Assembly: GCA_021234155.1 (NCBI GenBank)
Contig: JAJEKV010000169.1
Location: forward strand, 918,436 to 982,435
Direction: 5' to 3'
From: Isoetes taiwanensis
Taxonomy: Eukaryota; Streptophyta; Lycopodiopsida; Isoetales; Isoetaceae
DNA: 64,000 nt
Shown here piece after piece: positions 46,500-58,025 of the stretch. The translations under genes were made by a program, and so were the position numbers. Position 1 is the stretch's first letter; each line of letters begins with the position of its first letter. The notes beneath the pieces are model-generated. The model was given only the letters and a program-made list of their open reading frames with translations. It was not told where the DNA came from and searched no databases.

Positions 46500-46960
46500 G
46501 GAGTTGTGGATGATATGAATGTGATGCCTTAGTTGTATTGGCTCAGAAATCTCTGAGCCATCTGGCAAGAGAAGAGAAATAAAAGAAGTTACCAAACACA
46601 TCCTTTTAGCAGCCCAAAAAAGGAAGTGTGAGCATCCATCACCAAACTTGAATCATTGTAAACCAGCCTTCGACCTAGCTGCACTCACCTGCTCAACCTC
46701 AATACCTCTAATTTTTTTTTTTTTTGTTTGTCAAGATCCGTTTCTCTCTAACTCCAGAAGAAGAGGCATGAGCTCTGCATGTTTATAGCTCTAATATAAA
46801 ATTGTCAATTGTCTTAGCCTTCAGTACCTTTCTTTGGTCCCATTCCTTTGCAAATGATTTGACATCAGCTATGGTAGCATCAACGCCTGACATCCTTCAA
46901 GATTGAGAGAATGCATGTGACCACACATCCTACAACCAAATTTAAACTCTTTATTTTCTC
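46500..46960 (-). pseudogene. Second L1-type LINE fragment on the minus strand (copy B)
   Basis: The minus strand here parallels copy A at 46.05-46.43 kb. For example, the RC of 46535-46565 reads DGSEISEP where copy A has DGALISDP, and nearby text aligns by eye (cctttgcaaatgatttgacatca against cttttgcaaatgacttcatcag). A run of 15 T interrupts it (46711-46725). Its RT part may be the fragment at 32.0-33.5 kb, displaced by nested insertions. Confidence 0.55.
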
Positions 46961-49015
46961 CAAGTAACTGGTGTTAAGGTAAAAAAAACGTTTAAGTATG
47001 TCTCTTGTTATTTGATAGCAGAGAAGAGAACCATGGTTGGTTGTGATCTGAAACTGAACTATCTAAAAGATCATGAATGCCTGAACCAAAAAGAATGGGT
47101 AATAAAAGTAAAAAAAAGTTTTCAGATCCCAAAATAACGCTTTTGGCCCGAACATCCAGTGTTACCCGCGTTACCAGTGGCCGAAAAAAAGAAGACACAC
47201 CCCCACAAAAATATTTTAAGTAAGTAGATGTATTTGTTTATTTGATAGAATCATCAATACTTTCCCATTTATAATTTGACGTGGCATGCATACCGCAATC
47301 ATACTTGGGGCCAAGGATTTGAACCTCGGATTGACCATACCCCATAATCTAGCAACATATGAACCCCTGACATGGAGGGATTCTTCCCCACTACTTCTAT
47401 ACTTACGTAGACTTAATACGAAATGCATAATAATGATAATAAAGAAATAAATACAGTAAGCTCCACTCTTGTGAGGGTCAAATTCAAATCTGAAAGTTTA
47501 TGTTCTACATTTATCCAGATGGATTATATACATTGCTTCATAATTAATATAGATATTACGTGACCGCGTAGTTTGCAGCACTAGACGCAATACTACAAGG
47601 GATAGATCCCTCACCTCTTACCTTATTGTATCAAAGAAGGAACATCATCTTTACATCGTTGATCTTGTATGCAAATGAGGATTTCTATCATCTTCTTATA
47701 TTGCTGGGGCGAAAGCATGCTAGGGTGTACCATCTAAAGTTCTTTTTAGGGAGTGCGAAACTACCCAGAAAAGTACCCAGCACTGGGTACTGGGGGCTTG
47801 CATAAATATCTCAATAAACAAAAGTTTGAGAGTTGATTCATTCATCTTAGTCTCTAATAGTACTGTTATGCTCTAATACTATAGATTCACATTTTATTGA
47901 CCTTCAATTCAAAATTTTTGAATTGATTTTAATGGAAAGAGAAATAGAAAGTACCAGTTTTAAAAGTACCCAGTGTAGGTACTTTTGAGGGTTCCAAAAG
48001 TGGTACACCGTAGCATGCTTTCACCCGCTGATCCTTATGTGCAATTCTTTAAGGCCATCATCCTTGATCAAGTCTTTCGCAATAATAGGCCATGCAGGGG
48101 CTTGCTAACTTCAACAGTTTGATGTTTAACATTTGGACACATCCTTCCTACAAGTAGATTTGGTGTGGGTGGTTGTACTTCCTCATCAGCTCTGTACTTC
48201 CTCATCAGCCGACTATGAAACCTGTTATTTGACAGGGGAAGTGGCGAACAAAAAATCTCCTTATAAATTTGAAACTATACTCAAGTTATAAGGATTCACT
48301 TTATTCTCATTTCAGAAATTCCCATAAATTGTCTGCAACCAAGTGGGCAATTCAGTACGGTGCCTAAAGCACTTAATCAAGTGGTTACACATAAAATCAA
48401 GACTCAAAACTGTGCTCAGACATTTTCCACCCATGCAGCCCACTCACCCAAGCTAATGTTTCCTAGGCACTCATCCTTTCGAATGGATCCCAATGGACCA
48501 TAAGAATTAATTTTGTTGACATGGCCTACTTCTTTATTTCATCTCATAAATTTCAACTATGGATTGATGATCTAGCTGATCTTAGATGACAATCCCAAAT
48601 ATTGTTAGCCAACATGAAAGCTTCAAGTGGCTTGCACTAGTTATTCCTTTTTCCTTGTACCCCTCATGGTGACAGGAACCAAATGTGAGAAATATGTCGC
48701 TGAATGTAAGCATAAATGAAAACATAATACTAAGAAATTGTTTGTATCTGTAATATATGCCATATAAAATATTGGATATAAAAAACACTTATGCCAAAAT
48801 CTTTGAGAAGGAAGAATAATAGAGCTTGAGATATATGAAGAGAATGGCATACAAATTCACAAGAGCATATCAGAATGAACAAGGGTGAAGTAAAAACCTG
48901 ATTGGTAATTATGAGATACAAATGAAGAATGTATGTCTGCCAACAAGCCAAACTACAATAAATGTGTACACCATGAGCAAGAGTGATGCTGGAGACTTTT
49001 GATATCACTCTCCCT
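46961..49015. other. Intergenic DNA with one tRNA-like trace
   Basis: No gene. On the minus strand at about 47310-47365, GAGGTTCAAATCC (box B) follows TTGCTAGATTATGG (weak box A): a possible SINE head. agtacccag-type short repeats occur at 47765-48000. Confidence 0.35.
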
Positions 49016-49019
49016 TCAT

Positions 49020-49132
49020 GGTGCGGTCATACCAGCACTACCACACTGGATTCCCATCAGAAATCTGAAGTTAAGCGCACTTGGGCCGGAATAGTATTGG
49101 AATGTGTGACCTCCCGAGACGGTGCTGCGCCC
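49020..49132 (+). pseudogene. 5S rRNA-derived sequence (pseudogene or 5S-headed SINE)
   Basis: GGTGCGGTCATACCAGCACTA, then ATCAGAAATCTGAAGTTAAGC, CTTGGGCCGGAATAGTA and TGTGACCTCCCGAGAC follow plant 5S rRNA in order over about 113 bp (normal about 120). Internal promoter parts are recognisable (box A gaagttaagc; a box C-like ggaatgtgtgacctccc), but substitutions and a shortened 3' end argue against a functional 5S gene. Imperfect direct repeats (tgatgctRgagact) lie at 48984 and 49218, as if it arrived in a mobile unit of about 230 bp. No LTR ends or primer site were found around it. Confidence 0.82.
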
Positions 49133-49239
49133 AACCACCACACTTTTGCTCCTCCCATTGCTCGCCATATTGTATAATACATAGTGCTACCCCCATAATA
49201 TATAATGCTACCCACATTGATGCTAGAGACTCTCCCATT

Positions 49240-50335
49240 GTTTGCTACGTCATAATGCTGACATGGCAAACACATAAATGCACAGAAGTGTTGTTGATGA
49301 AACAAACATGAAGAAGAAACGATAAATTCTCTGCATCCAAAAGAATGCCATGAGCGTTAGATATTTTCCAAGTAATAAATGATATATAATGATGAGAACA
49401 ACAAGTTAATACATTTAAAAACTTCAGGATTCTGAGCAACATCTATTCTTTCATGCATATGCCATGCTTTTCGACACCTTATGAAGAGAAAGAATTCCAA
49501 AGCAAATGGAAAAAAATAACACTCAGATCTACCTTCTCAATTTCTCTGCCAGACCAGAGCTATGACTATGAGCTTGCCTGGGCTCGGTCTCTCAATCTCG
49601 TACTTTTTTTCCTGCTATTATTATGCTCATTCTTTTTCGCTCAACTTGTGCCAAATTGTGCATTTCTCCTTCATCTTATCCCGCTGTTACTCTTCATCTC
49701 CCTGGAAGGTGCTCATTGCCTTTTCTGCCGCATAAATGTTTCCCCTACCAAATGAAATTCCCAATGTCCTGCTACAGGCTCTTGAGAACTGACTTTTAAC
49801 CAGCTTAGAAGTGTCTGTAAATCAAATGCTACCAACACATAACTATCTCAGATAATTTAAAGCAAATACAAGCGAAATGAAGTAATTAAGGCTAAGTGAT
49901 GGCCATAACCTTTTCAGCTAACAAACACTGCACAAATCATGGCTCTTCACCAAATGCATCCCTTGGGGTTTAAAAGATTCTGCACATGGCACCTCGGTTA
50001 AAAATCAATCTCATGCACATCCATTCAAATCCAGCGCAATGGAATCTAGAAAGAAGGCATGGAGCAATTATACAATGGAAAAAAGTAAGAAAGCCACAAC
50101 AGTCTACATTTATTCTTGGATGTTCATTCCCACTGGATAAAATTATGCACACCACTCTGGAGCCCTTGATAAACAAATGATCTCGGATGCCAATAAAAGA
50201 AATAGGAAATAGAAAATCAAAAAGCTCAATTAAACAATCTATATTTAAGTATCTAAAATCTCTGTCTACAAAATCTCATAGCAAGGGAGCAACACTGACT
50301 GTGCATACCACACATAAAGAACGAAAGAAAGTGTA
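49240..50335. other. Intergenic DNA, nothing recognised
   Basis: Only short frames without known domains. Confidence 0.35.
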
Positions 50336-50369
50336 TTTTAACGTCCATAGCTAGGCGCTGGATTAGGTG

Positions 50370-51650
50370 CCCTATCCGCTTACAAATATTTGGTGGTGGA
50401 GTTCCCGTCGGCCATGAACTGGGGCAAAACCATCCGGCTGCAAGCCGCAGCAGGTTGGAAGGCACTCTATGCAATGCATAACAATAGTCACAACGCAGAG
50501 CTGTATGATTGGGCCCACCAATCGCACCTATTCAAGGTGCTAGTAGAACCTGCACTTTTGTATGGGGTCGAGGTCTGGGGCACAGTAATTTCCCTTGCCA
50601 CTTGGAATGACTTGGAGCAGATGCAGAAAGCTTTCTTGGCACGGGCCCTGGGGGTGAAGTCCACAGTTCCATACCAGATACTGTTGCAGGAAACAGGTTT
50701 CTTGCCTCTTCAAAGGGGGGCCGTTGATAGACACATCGTCTACTTCCAGAAGATGGTCAGCATGGATGATACTCGCCTCCTTAACCTCGTTTACACTATG
50801 GCAATGGGGCCTCAATGCCTAAAAGCCTGCTAGCGGGAAAAGAGAGCTCAGTGGCTGGCCAGATGGAATGTGCAGGAGCACAGGTGCATCCGAGTGCAAA
50901 CGGAGGCAGATCACCACAGTCTCAAACAGTACCTTGACACATGCTTCCTCAGCAAGCTATGGGATGCCAGCACCCTTGAACTGGTCAAGACATCACATTA
51001 TCAACGCCACATAAATCCCATGTTGGAGCGGGGCCCGCAATGCTACCTGCGCACTCATCTACCCATGAAAAAGCGCAGATCCATTGCCTCTATCCGCACA
51101 GGTGCACACCATTTCTGGATTGAGTTGGGAAGATGGATTGGGGAGCCGCGCCAGAAGAGGCTTTGTCAACACTGCCAGGTTGGAGCTATGGAAGACGAAT
51201 ACCACACCCTTCAGAGTTATCCGGCATATGATGACATTCGGATACGCTATACTGAGCTGATTCGTCCTGGCCAGCCCCTGCATGAGATGCTGAGCACGAG
51301 CTCGGTACGGAGGTTGAGATCTTCAAGAGATCATGGATCACCGAGATCAGCTTGATCCTCAGGCACTTACCTGATATATGTACATATTTCTGTCCCCCAA
51401 TATATATTTGTATATTTGTATTTGTATTTGTATTTGTATTTGTATTTGTATTTGTATTTGTATTTGTACAATTTGATAGCAAACTTATTCCTGTCATAGT
51501 TTTTCCCCCAAACAATCCTTCGGGGCGGGCAGGGATTTTTTTTAACCCGGACAGTAATACGCTTGCTGCGCCTCCTATTTGGGTCCCATAGGCCAATTGA
51601 TCTCCGTAGACGATAAAAACTCTATTCAATTTTATTCTATTCCTAATCTT
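50370..51650 (+). pseudogene. Non-L1 LINE (family 2) ORF2 C-terminal half and 3' UTR
   Basis: 5'-truncated copy related to 33598-36165. It begins after the RT active site (YKYLVVEFPSAMNWGKTI), then AGWKALYAM, HLFKVLVEPALLYGVEVWG and LGVKSTVPYQILLQETG. After a TAG at 50831 the same frame continues: HYQRHINPMLERGPQ, RSIASIRTGAHHFWIELGRW, and a knuckle CQHCQVGAMEDEYHTL. The frame ends at 51353. The 3' UTR carries a (TTTGTA)n run and ends near ttttattctattcc (about 51645), similar to the pentanucleotide tail of the other copy. A single stop in about 980 bp makes this the better-preserved copy. Confidence 0.85.
51404..51468 (+). repeat. (TTTGTA)n microsatellite
   Basis: About ten near-perfect hexamers within the LINE 3' UTR. 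The valine/phenylalanine-rich frame through it is an artefact. Confidence 0.95.
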
Positions 51651-51654
51651 GCCC

Positions 51655-52595
51655 TCCGGCAATTTTCTCTCAAGGAAAAAAAATTTATGCCATTGAGAAA
51701 ATAACAAATTCAAAACACATTTAAAAGATGTAGTTGTGCATGCAATAAAAAATAGATTTGCATGTTTCAAAAAGTGCAAGCATATTTGGTTACTACCAGT
51801 GTTGGGCAAACTTTTCAAACCCTTATACAAATATGCATAGAAATCTACCAAAAATTTTCCACTAGCTCAACCAGAAATTCCTAGTTTCAACCAGAACAAA
51901 CCGTCTCTACCCTGGAATTTGCCCATAGTGGTTACTACTCTGTTTATACGCATGTCAAACCAAGCAAAAGCATGCATATGCATGTCAAATATTACTACTT
52001 GTTCCATTTTATTACATATAGTGCATGCATTAATCTATAATTTTGTCATGCAATGGCAAAGGAAAACAGAGAGTTCGCATTCCACGAGATAACGTCTTTC
52101 ATACACTTGTTCAAAGAAGCAGCTCTTGTTCAAAGAAGCAGCATCAGGTGGATTCATTTTGATGATGTTGAAAGTATTTGAAAGCTAAATCAACTTCCCC
52201 ATACTTTGCAGGTACTGAGCAAAGTTGTCATTGATAAGATGATTGGCATGGATTCAAGCAAATCCACTCTCATAAAAGCTGTCGAGTGCAAGCAAAAAAA
52301 TTGAGCATGCAATAATTATGGTCTATTGTTGGTTCAATACCATATTCTACTTTCTTCATTTCAAAATCTTTTTGGCCCTTATAAATTATACTAGCATGAT
52401 CGTATATAGAGGGAAGACAATATCATCTTGAAGCAATATATAGCCATGCGTGTTATACCCTGCTCTTGCATATTCTTGAAGCAATGCATAGCCATGCAAC
52501 CTTCCTCATGTATTCCATATTATATAGTGTTTGTCCAAGACACAAATGTAATATCTAGAACAAGATTCATGTCAAGTGCCTTATGCAATCTCAAT
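51655..52595. other. Intergenic DNA, nothing recognised
   Basis: A/T-rich; a short duplication (ttgttcaaagaagcagc) at about 52106-52142. Confidence 0.4.
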
Positions 52596-52603
52596 AGGTA
52601 TGT

Positions 52604-53093
52604 ATCTTGGCTAGTCCATTGGGTTAGCAATTAAGAGATCTTGTGTTCAAGTCTCAGGGAGTTCGTCATATGTCCTCATGGATGCTGTCAATGTGGCATG
52701 ACATAAAAAATACTATCTATCCATATATTCCACAGCAAGTGTGTGACATGAGACTACATGTTGAACTAACATGGCATCTTATGCTTCTATAAAGCCCCAT
52801 TTGGCACCTAATCCAATGTGGCATGACATAAAAAATACTATCTATCCATATATTCCACAGCAAGTGTGTGACATGAGACTACATGTTGAACTAACATGGC
52901 ATCTTATGCTTCTATAAAGCCCCATTTGGCACCTAAAGTGTTCCTCATATGTCCTCATGGATGCTGTCAATGTGGCATGACATAAAAAATACTATCTATC
53001 TATCGTGTATCCCACAACAAGTATGTGACATGAGACTACGTGTTGAACTAACATGGCATCTTATGCTTCTATAAAGCCCCATTTAGCACTTAA
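52604..53093 (+). mobile_element. SINE-like copy 2 with tandemly repeated body
   Basis: The head looks tRNA-like (ttggctagtccattgggttagc; box B gtgttcaagtctc at about 52643). The body (gtcctcatggatgctgtcaa, aatgtggcatgacat, aaaaaatactatctatc) is followed by a tail sequence ending cccatttggcaccta. This body and tail recur as units starting near 52668, 52813 (shortened) and 52937, each about 125-155 bp and nearly identical. Confidence 0.6.
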
Positions 53094-53221
53094 AGTGTTC
53101 CTGACAGTGAGACCATTTCTAACTACCTTAATGTATATTTGGTGCCACCTTTCTGTGGCTCCCCATTTTCACATTTGTATGATGTAAAAAGTACTATCTA
53201 TATAATTAATTTAATTTAGCA

Positions 53222-53278
53222 GTGTTTAACATCATACCACATTGGCAGCATCTCCCTAGAACACATGACGACTCGTGA
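53222..53278 (-). mobile_element. SINE-like core, inverted copy 3
   Basis: The reverse complement reads tcgtcatgtgttctagggag, atgctgccaatgtggtatga, tgttaaaca: the same core as at 18382 and 52668. Confidence 0.55.
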
Positions 53279-53782
53279 CACTTGTCTATGGCTCCCTTTA
53301 TATCACATGCTCTTAGATGGCACATAAGTTTGACATCATCTGGATGGATATCAGTGCTTCGAAATCAAATCCATATTCCATATACACTGCCATTATAGTG
53401 GTCCAAGGTTTAAATTTTGTAATTGACTGCTAGCAAAAAATGAATGGGAGATTTGTATCTCACGTTCATTCTTCATAATAGTCGGCCTCTCAGGAGTTGC
53501 TTTTTATACCAAAACGCCTAGCAAAAAAAGGGAGTAGTTGAAAAAGAACTGGTACACAGATAAAAAGAATGCATGCCTGGATGCAGAGTCCACTCCTCTT
53601 CTTCATTCGAGAAAGAGACATTTCAGATCCAATAGCAACTATTATATCTCTAGAAATCTGAAACAAAAACCTTGCAAATATAGCTTTTTTGCGTATCCTC
53701 TTGTAGATAAGGCAGTACATCTGATTTCTGTTGCAAATTTGATATATCTTCCATCCTTGGGTGTCTTTAGAGTCGCAAAAAT

Positions 53783-53783
53783 A

Positions 53784-53815
<32 letters not shown>
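53783..53815 (+). repeat. (CTAT)n microsatellite
   Basis: About eight tetranucleotides after aaaaata; the same aaaaatactatctatc phrase ends the SINE cores, so this may be a SINE tail. Confidence 0.9.
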
Positions 53816-53819
53816 TCTT

Positions 53820-55450
53820 TGCCGAATTAGGCTTAAGATGCTCTTGATGCCCTAAACGCAAAGTCGGTGTAAATAATATTACCATTCTTCTAACTCAATC
53901 AAATCAATGCCAATATGAGCCTTTTGAACTGCTAGGGAACTAAGGAAATCATGCTCCTTGTGATGTGCATTGCCGCATGATCAGAAGATTGAAAATCAAA
54001 TGGTACAATTAATGTCACATCATACTTATATCACGTTGGCAGACATGTGAGTAATCTAAGAATCAAGAGAATGTTGTACCTCAGTTTATGAAAGCCTGCC
54101 GAAAATTACGAAAGACTATATCTATAGTGGGTTGATAGCGGTTAATTACGACAATTGTTTTTAGGTGGCTTAAATGAGTAATCAATATGGATAGCCACAT
54201 CCTTTTAGGTGATACCTATGAACAATTACCCCATGACAAGTAACTCGGTATTGAAAACCATGCTACAAATCACAACCATTCTGTAACATGCATTGTAATA
54301 ATGGAAAACTATCATAAACTGCTTAAACTGCTCTAAGCTATGTGACAATTGAAAAACAATATAAACAACCATTGCCATCTTTAAAGTGGCGCTGAAAACC
54401 ATGCTATAAACCATTGTCAATTTACTAAACGATGCTATGCTAGAAAACCAATATGAATGACCACCATCATGCTAGAAACAATATAAAAAAACTAATATAA
54501 GTTCTAATAAATCACGCTATAACAAAAAACCAACATGAACAACCATGTACTAGTTATGAAAACCACTATGTTATGTGGTCTTATTAAGAATAACAAAGTG
54601 CCAAGGCACTATGAACAAGGTGCCAAGAAATAAAAAAGTTTATATTCCATTTGTTTATGCCATAACAATATCTGTCTTAAGCAAAAAATGTGGCTGTATG
54701 CAGAAACAATATTGGGACTAGAAAAAAAGACATGTAAAGAAAACCAAGATGGCTTCCAAATAAGAGTCTTATACAAAGATATGTGCAGATATTTGACATC
54801 TTAGGATTTTCTCCAAAACTGGAATGATATCAAGGTTTATTAATCAATGCCAGCAGTTGGCTTAAGTCATTCTTGCATTAGATGTTGCATCCAACAAATC
54901 AATGTCAACATCTACTTGACCTGACACGTTAAAGAGAAAATGTTGTATTGCAGTCCAGAATAACCAGTCTGAGAATACATCATAACTTTCTTGATATTGT
55001 GAATGCCCATTCCCTTCATTTTGGAGCATTGCTTTCCTGCATCTGCTCTAACATAAGATGTTCAATTAAGAAGGCCATCACTTGTAGCATTGTGCTTCCG
55101 CAAAACTATAACTCATTATTGCTCTAACAGACATCTGTTTTTTTTTCCCCTCAACTTTAATAATTTATATCACTTGCTTCTACAACTTAAAAGTGTAACA
55201 TTCGGAAGCAGAAACAAAAAAGAGGCTAAAGCTAGCAATGAATGTTTATGTCTTATAGGTCCCTACATATGTGATGTTGCACTTGCTTCCATTGTTCTTT
55301 TGCACTTCTCTCTAACTAATTCTTTCAGATTGCGAAGAGGCACAAGGACATGCTAACAATGGATTACAAGAGCTTGGCATTCTTTTGTAGTACGAATTAT
55401 GAGGTTTAAGTTGTACAATATTCCAGTGCTTGAATTTCTTTCCCTTATAT
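53820..55450. other. Intergenic DNA with degenerate aaaaccatgctat repeats
   Basis: Irregular copies of gaaaaccatgctata and accaatatgaa at 54225-54570; otherwise nothing recognised. Confidence 0.4.
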
Positions 55451-55461
55451 ATATTTTCGAC

Positions 55462-55795
55462 CTTGGTTGGATATGCAAAATAGAGTTTCAATTAGTTGTC
55501 TTTTAGATGTGAGCATATTATAAACCATACATTAGAACTAACCTCGGTTGGATGCAAAATAGAGTTCTCTTCATTCTAAGCTATGCCTAGTTTCTAGATG
55601 TGAGCATTATAAACCATGCAAGAGGCAGAGATGTATTTGACTAGACATGAATATAAAGACATAGATGTTTAATCTTATATTAGATTCTATCATGATGAGT
55701 TCTACAACCGTTTGCACTGGCATGAATTACGAACATGCATGTTAATCTTGTATTAAACATTATCATGATAAGTTCTGCGACCGTTTGCAAGTAGC
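55462..55795 (+). repeat. Two diverged local duplications
   Basis: ggttggatatgcaaaatagag through gagcatattataaacca (about 55464-55530) recurs at about 55547-55618. A second pair (atcatgatgagttctacaaccgtttgc and atcatgataagttctgcgaccgtttgc) lies at about 55690 and 55762. Confidence 0.65.
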
Positions 55796-55799
55796 TTGA

Positions 55800-56455
55800 T
55801 TGTTAGTAAGTATTATTCACAAAGCAGAGCATATACTTTGAGCATAATATTTAATTCCCCTTGCAGAGCACATACATATATCACCATATTTTCTGAAAGC
55901 ACAAACATGAGTAGCTCTAGCGTTGAGGCTAATCTATTCAGTGGCATCATATTCGTTAAGAATATCTATAACCGAAGTATCAACTTGACCCCAGTGAATC
56001 ACAAAAGGATTAATGACTTCTTAAGATGGCTAATATAAACTGATTAGATCATTTAACAAATTTGAATCACTGTAACCCGTGCTGAAGATGCTCCTATGGA
56101 TGCATCACACTGAGAATATAATGTCTGCAGGTGCATTACATTTGCCCTAATTCATTTATTCCTTAGCATATTGCTTAGAATTCCACAAACATGATCGAAG
56201 TGTTGAATATGGGATGGTGGTGTATATGATATAAGACCTCAAGGTTTGGCAAGGAGGAGTAACATAACACATTGCCATGATTGATTTTGTGAGTTCTCAT
56301 TTCTCTTATCAGCTTAAACTGCATTCTAAGCAAGAATTCATTAGTTTGAAATTTGGAATTCTCGTTTAGCTTGAAATAGGTCGCAGTGGCCATATAAATC
56401 GCAGAAATAGCTTCACGAGGACCTCATTGGTGACCCAGAAACAGGCAAAAAAGGT
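55800..56455. other. Intergenic DNA, nothing recognised
   Basis: Short frames only. Confidence 0.35.
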
Positions 56456-56462
56456 TGGTCAA

Positions 56463-56806
56463 ATCGCGGTCGCGATCATTTTGCACATGGAAGACCAATA
56501 TATTTAATTTTAAAGGTAATTTTATAATATATGGTATTGTAATTGACGTAGATATTGCACATGATGGGCTTGAAAAGATCGCCGTTGCGATCTTTTAGAA
56601 CAAGAAATGGGTGCATATTAGACACCCAAAGACAATATAACAATTTTATTTTATACATCTTAAATGCGATTTTGTTTATCCAATATTGAAAAAAACATTA
56701 AATAACAATTTTTTTTTCGGCTCGAAACAATCGCGGCCGCGATTTGCTTGAGCAAGAATATAGCTGTGTCCCCTGGTTGTGTTCATCCAAATCGCCATGG
56801 CGATTT
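56463..56806. repeat. Cluster of four ATCGC palindromes
   Basis: ATCGCG-GT-CGCGAT (56463-56476), AAAAGATCGC-CGTT-GCGATCTTTT (56573-56596), AATCGCGGCCGCGATT (56729-56744, perfect) and AAATCGCCATGGCGATTT (56789-56806, perfect). All share ATCGC...GCGAT arms in otherwise A/T-rich DNA; half-sites (aaatcgc about 56397, gcgatttt about 56667) lie nearby. Confidence 0.75.
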
Positions 56807-56869
56807 CATGGACCATTAACCTTCCATAAATTAGAGCTTGCTTGATTCTGTACGGATGGTAAGCTTGCA

Positions 56870-58020
56870 ATCAGATGGTAAGAATCATCTACATAGCGAA
56901 AAGACAAATGAATTATCAGAACTTACCGGTAATTGAGTGAGAAAACCTCCTGTTTCTCTGATGTTTCTCTGATATTTTGCTATAGAACGCCTTAATCTTC
57001 TCTAGTCCATACATCGGTGTAGGTGTATAATAGCTAGATATGCAGTACAGAAACAAGTCCAGCCCAAATGCTTGGCAGAATGATTTTACAGAATGATTTT
57101 AAGCGACTAACAGCCCAAATGCTAAGCAGAATGATTTTACAGAACTGGAGACTAAAGAAGGGATAATCTTTGCTATTTCTCTGGTCTGTGGAATACCTTG
57201 GCTATAGAAATTTTATTGAGATTACAGAGCTGTTGTGATTAACCCATGGAGTGGCAAGCGGATAGCAGACCTGGGTATTTGAAGGCTCCTTATCACAGAT
57301 TTGAGAGTTCTGTTCTGCATGCGCAAAGGCAACCGATTTGCCTCAGTAAATGTAGAAACAAGAAAACAAGGATAGATATCAGCATTGAGATCCAGAAGCC
57401 CTATAACCTGAGCCCTCGCTATGGCCGCTACATAAAACTTGGAGATCGGAAGTTCTGTAACAAAAGCCCTAAGATCTTACCTTTTTCTTGTATGGGTCTG
57501 CAGAAATTTTGAGATTGAAACCCCGTAATAAAAGCCACGGCTATGGGCTGCTGCAAAAAACTTTGGAGATCCGGAAGCCCTGTAAGAAATCCTTGGCTAT
57601 GGCGATGAGACCCTGCAAGTCCGACCATAGATCCTGCAAGTATGGCGATGAGATCCTTGGCTAGTGCGATGAGATCCTGCGATGAGATCCTGCAAGGAAA
57701 CGGAAGAGAAAATCCGGAAGAAGAGGAAGTCGGCATGGTCGCTCGCGACCACTGATGGTCGCTACCCGCAGTCAAATTTAAATGAAATTGGATAACTATT
57801 ATGCACCTAATTCTCTATTCCCGCCCATGTTGGGCGGGACAAGATTTTAAATTAAAGCGAAGCACTTTTTGCTTATGGTGGACCCGGAGGGCTCTATTCA
57901 AAATTCTCAAAATCCCGCTATTTTATCTAATTAATGAAACCTTGCTTTTCTTCCAAATTTAGAAGTGCAACCTTATTGTCTAAGTGCAACCTTTTTTTAT
58001 TTTCTTTAGTTTAACCATTG
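56870..58020. other. Intergenic DNA with a small GCGATGAGATCCT repeat
   Basis: Imperfect repeats of tatggcgatgagatcctgcaag at about 57595-57700 and of cagcccaaatgctnagcagaatgattttacag at 57060-57142. No gene. Confidence 0.5.
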
Positions 58021-58025
58021 GATTA

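Noticed and set aside
46540-46559. Perfect palindrome GGCTCAGA-aatc-TCTGAGCC as a regulatory site
   Set aside because: Falls in the coding remnant of a LINE (DGSEISEP region); likely coincidental.
49020-49132. Functional 5S rRNA gene
   Set aside because: Several changes in the conserved core, shortened 3' part, and no array or T-run terminator directly after it.
51352-51591. 79-codon plus-strand frame rich in F and V
   Set aside because: Produced by the (TTTGTA)n microsatellite in the LINE 3' UTR; a chance frame.
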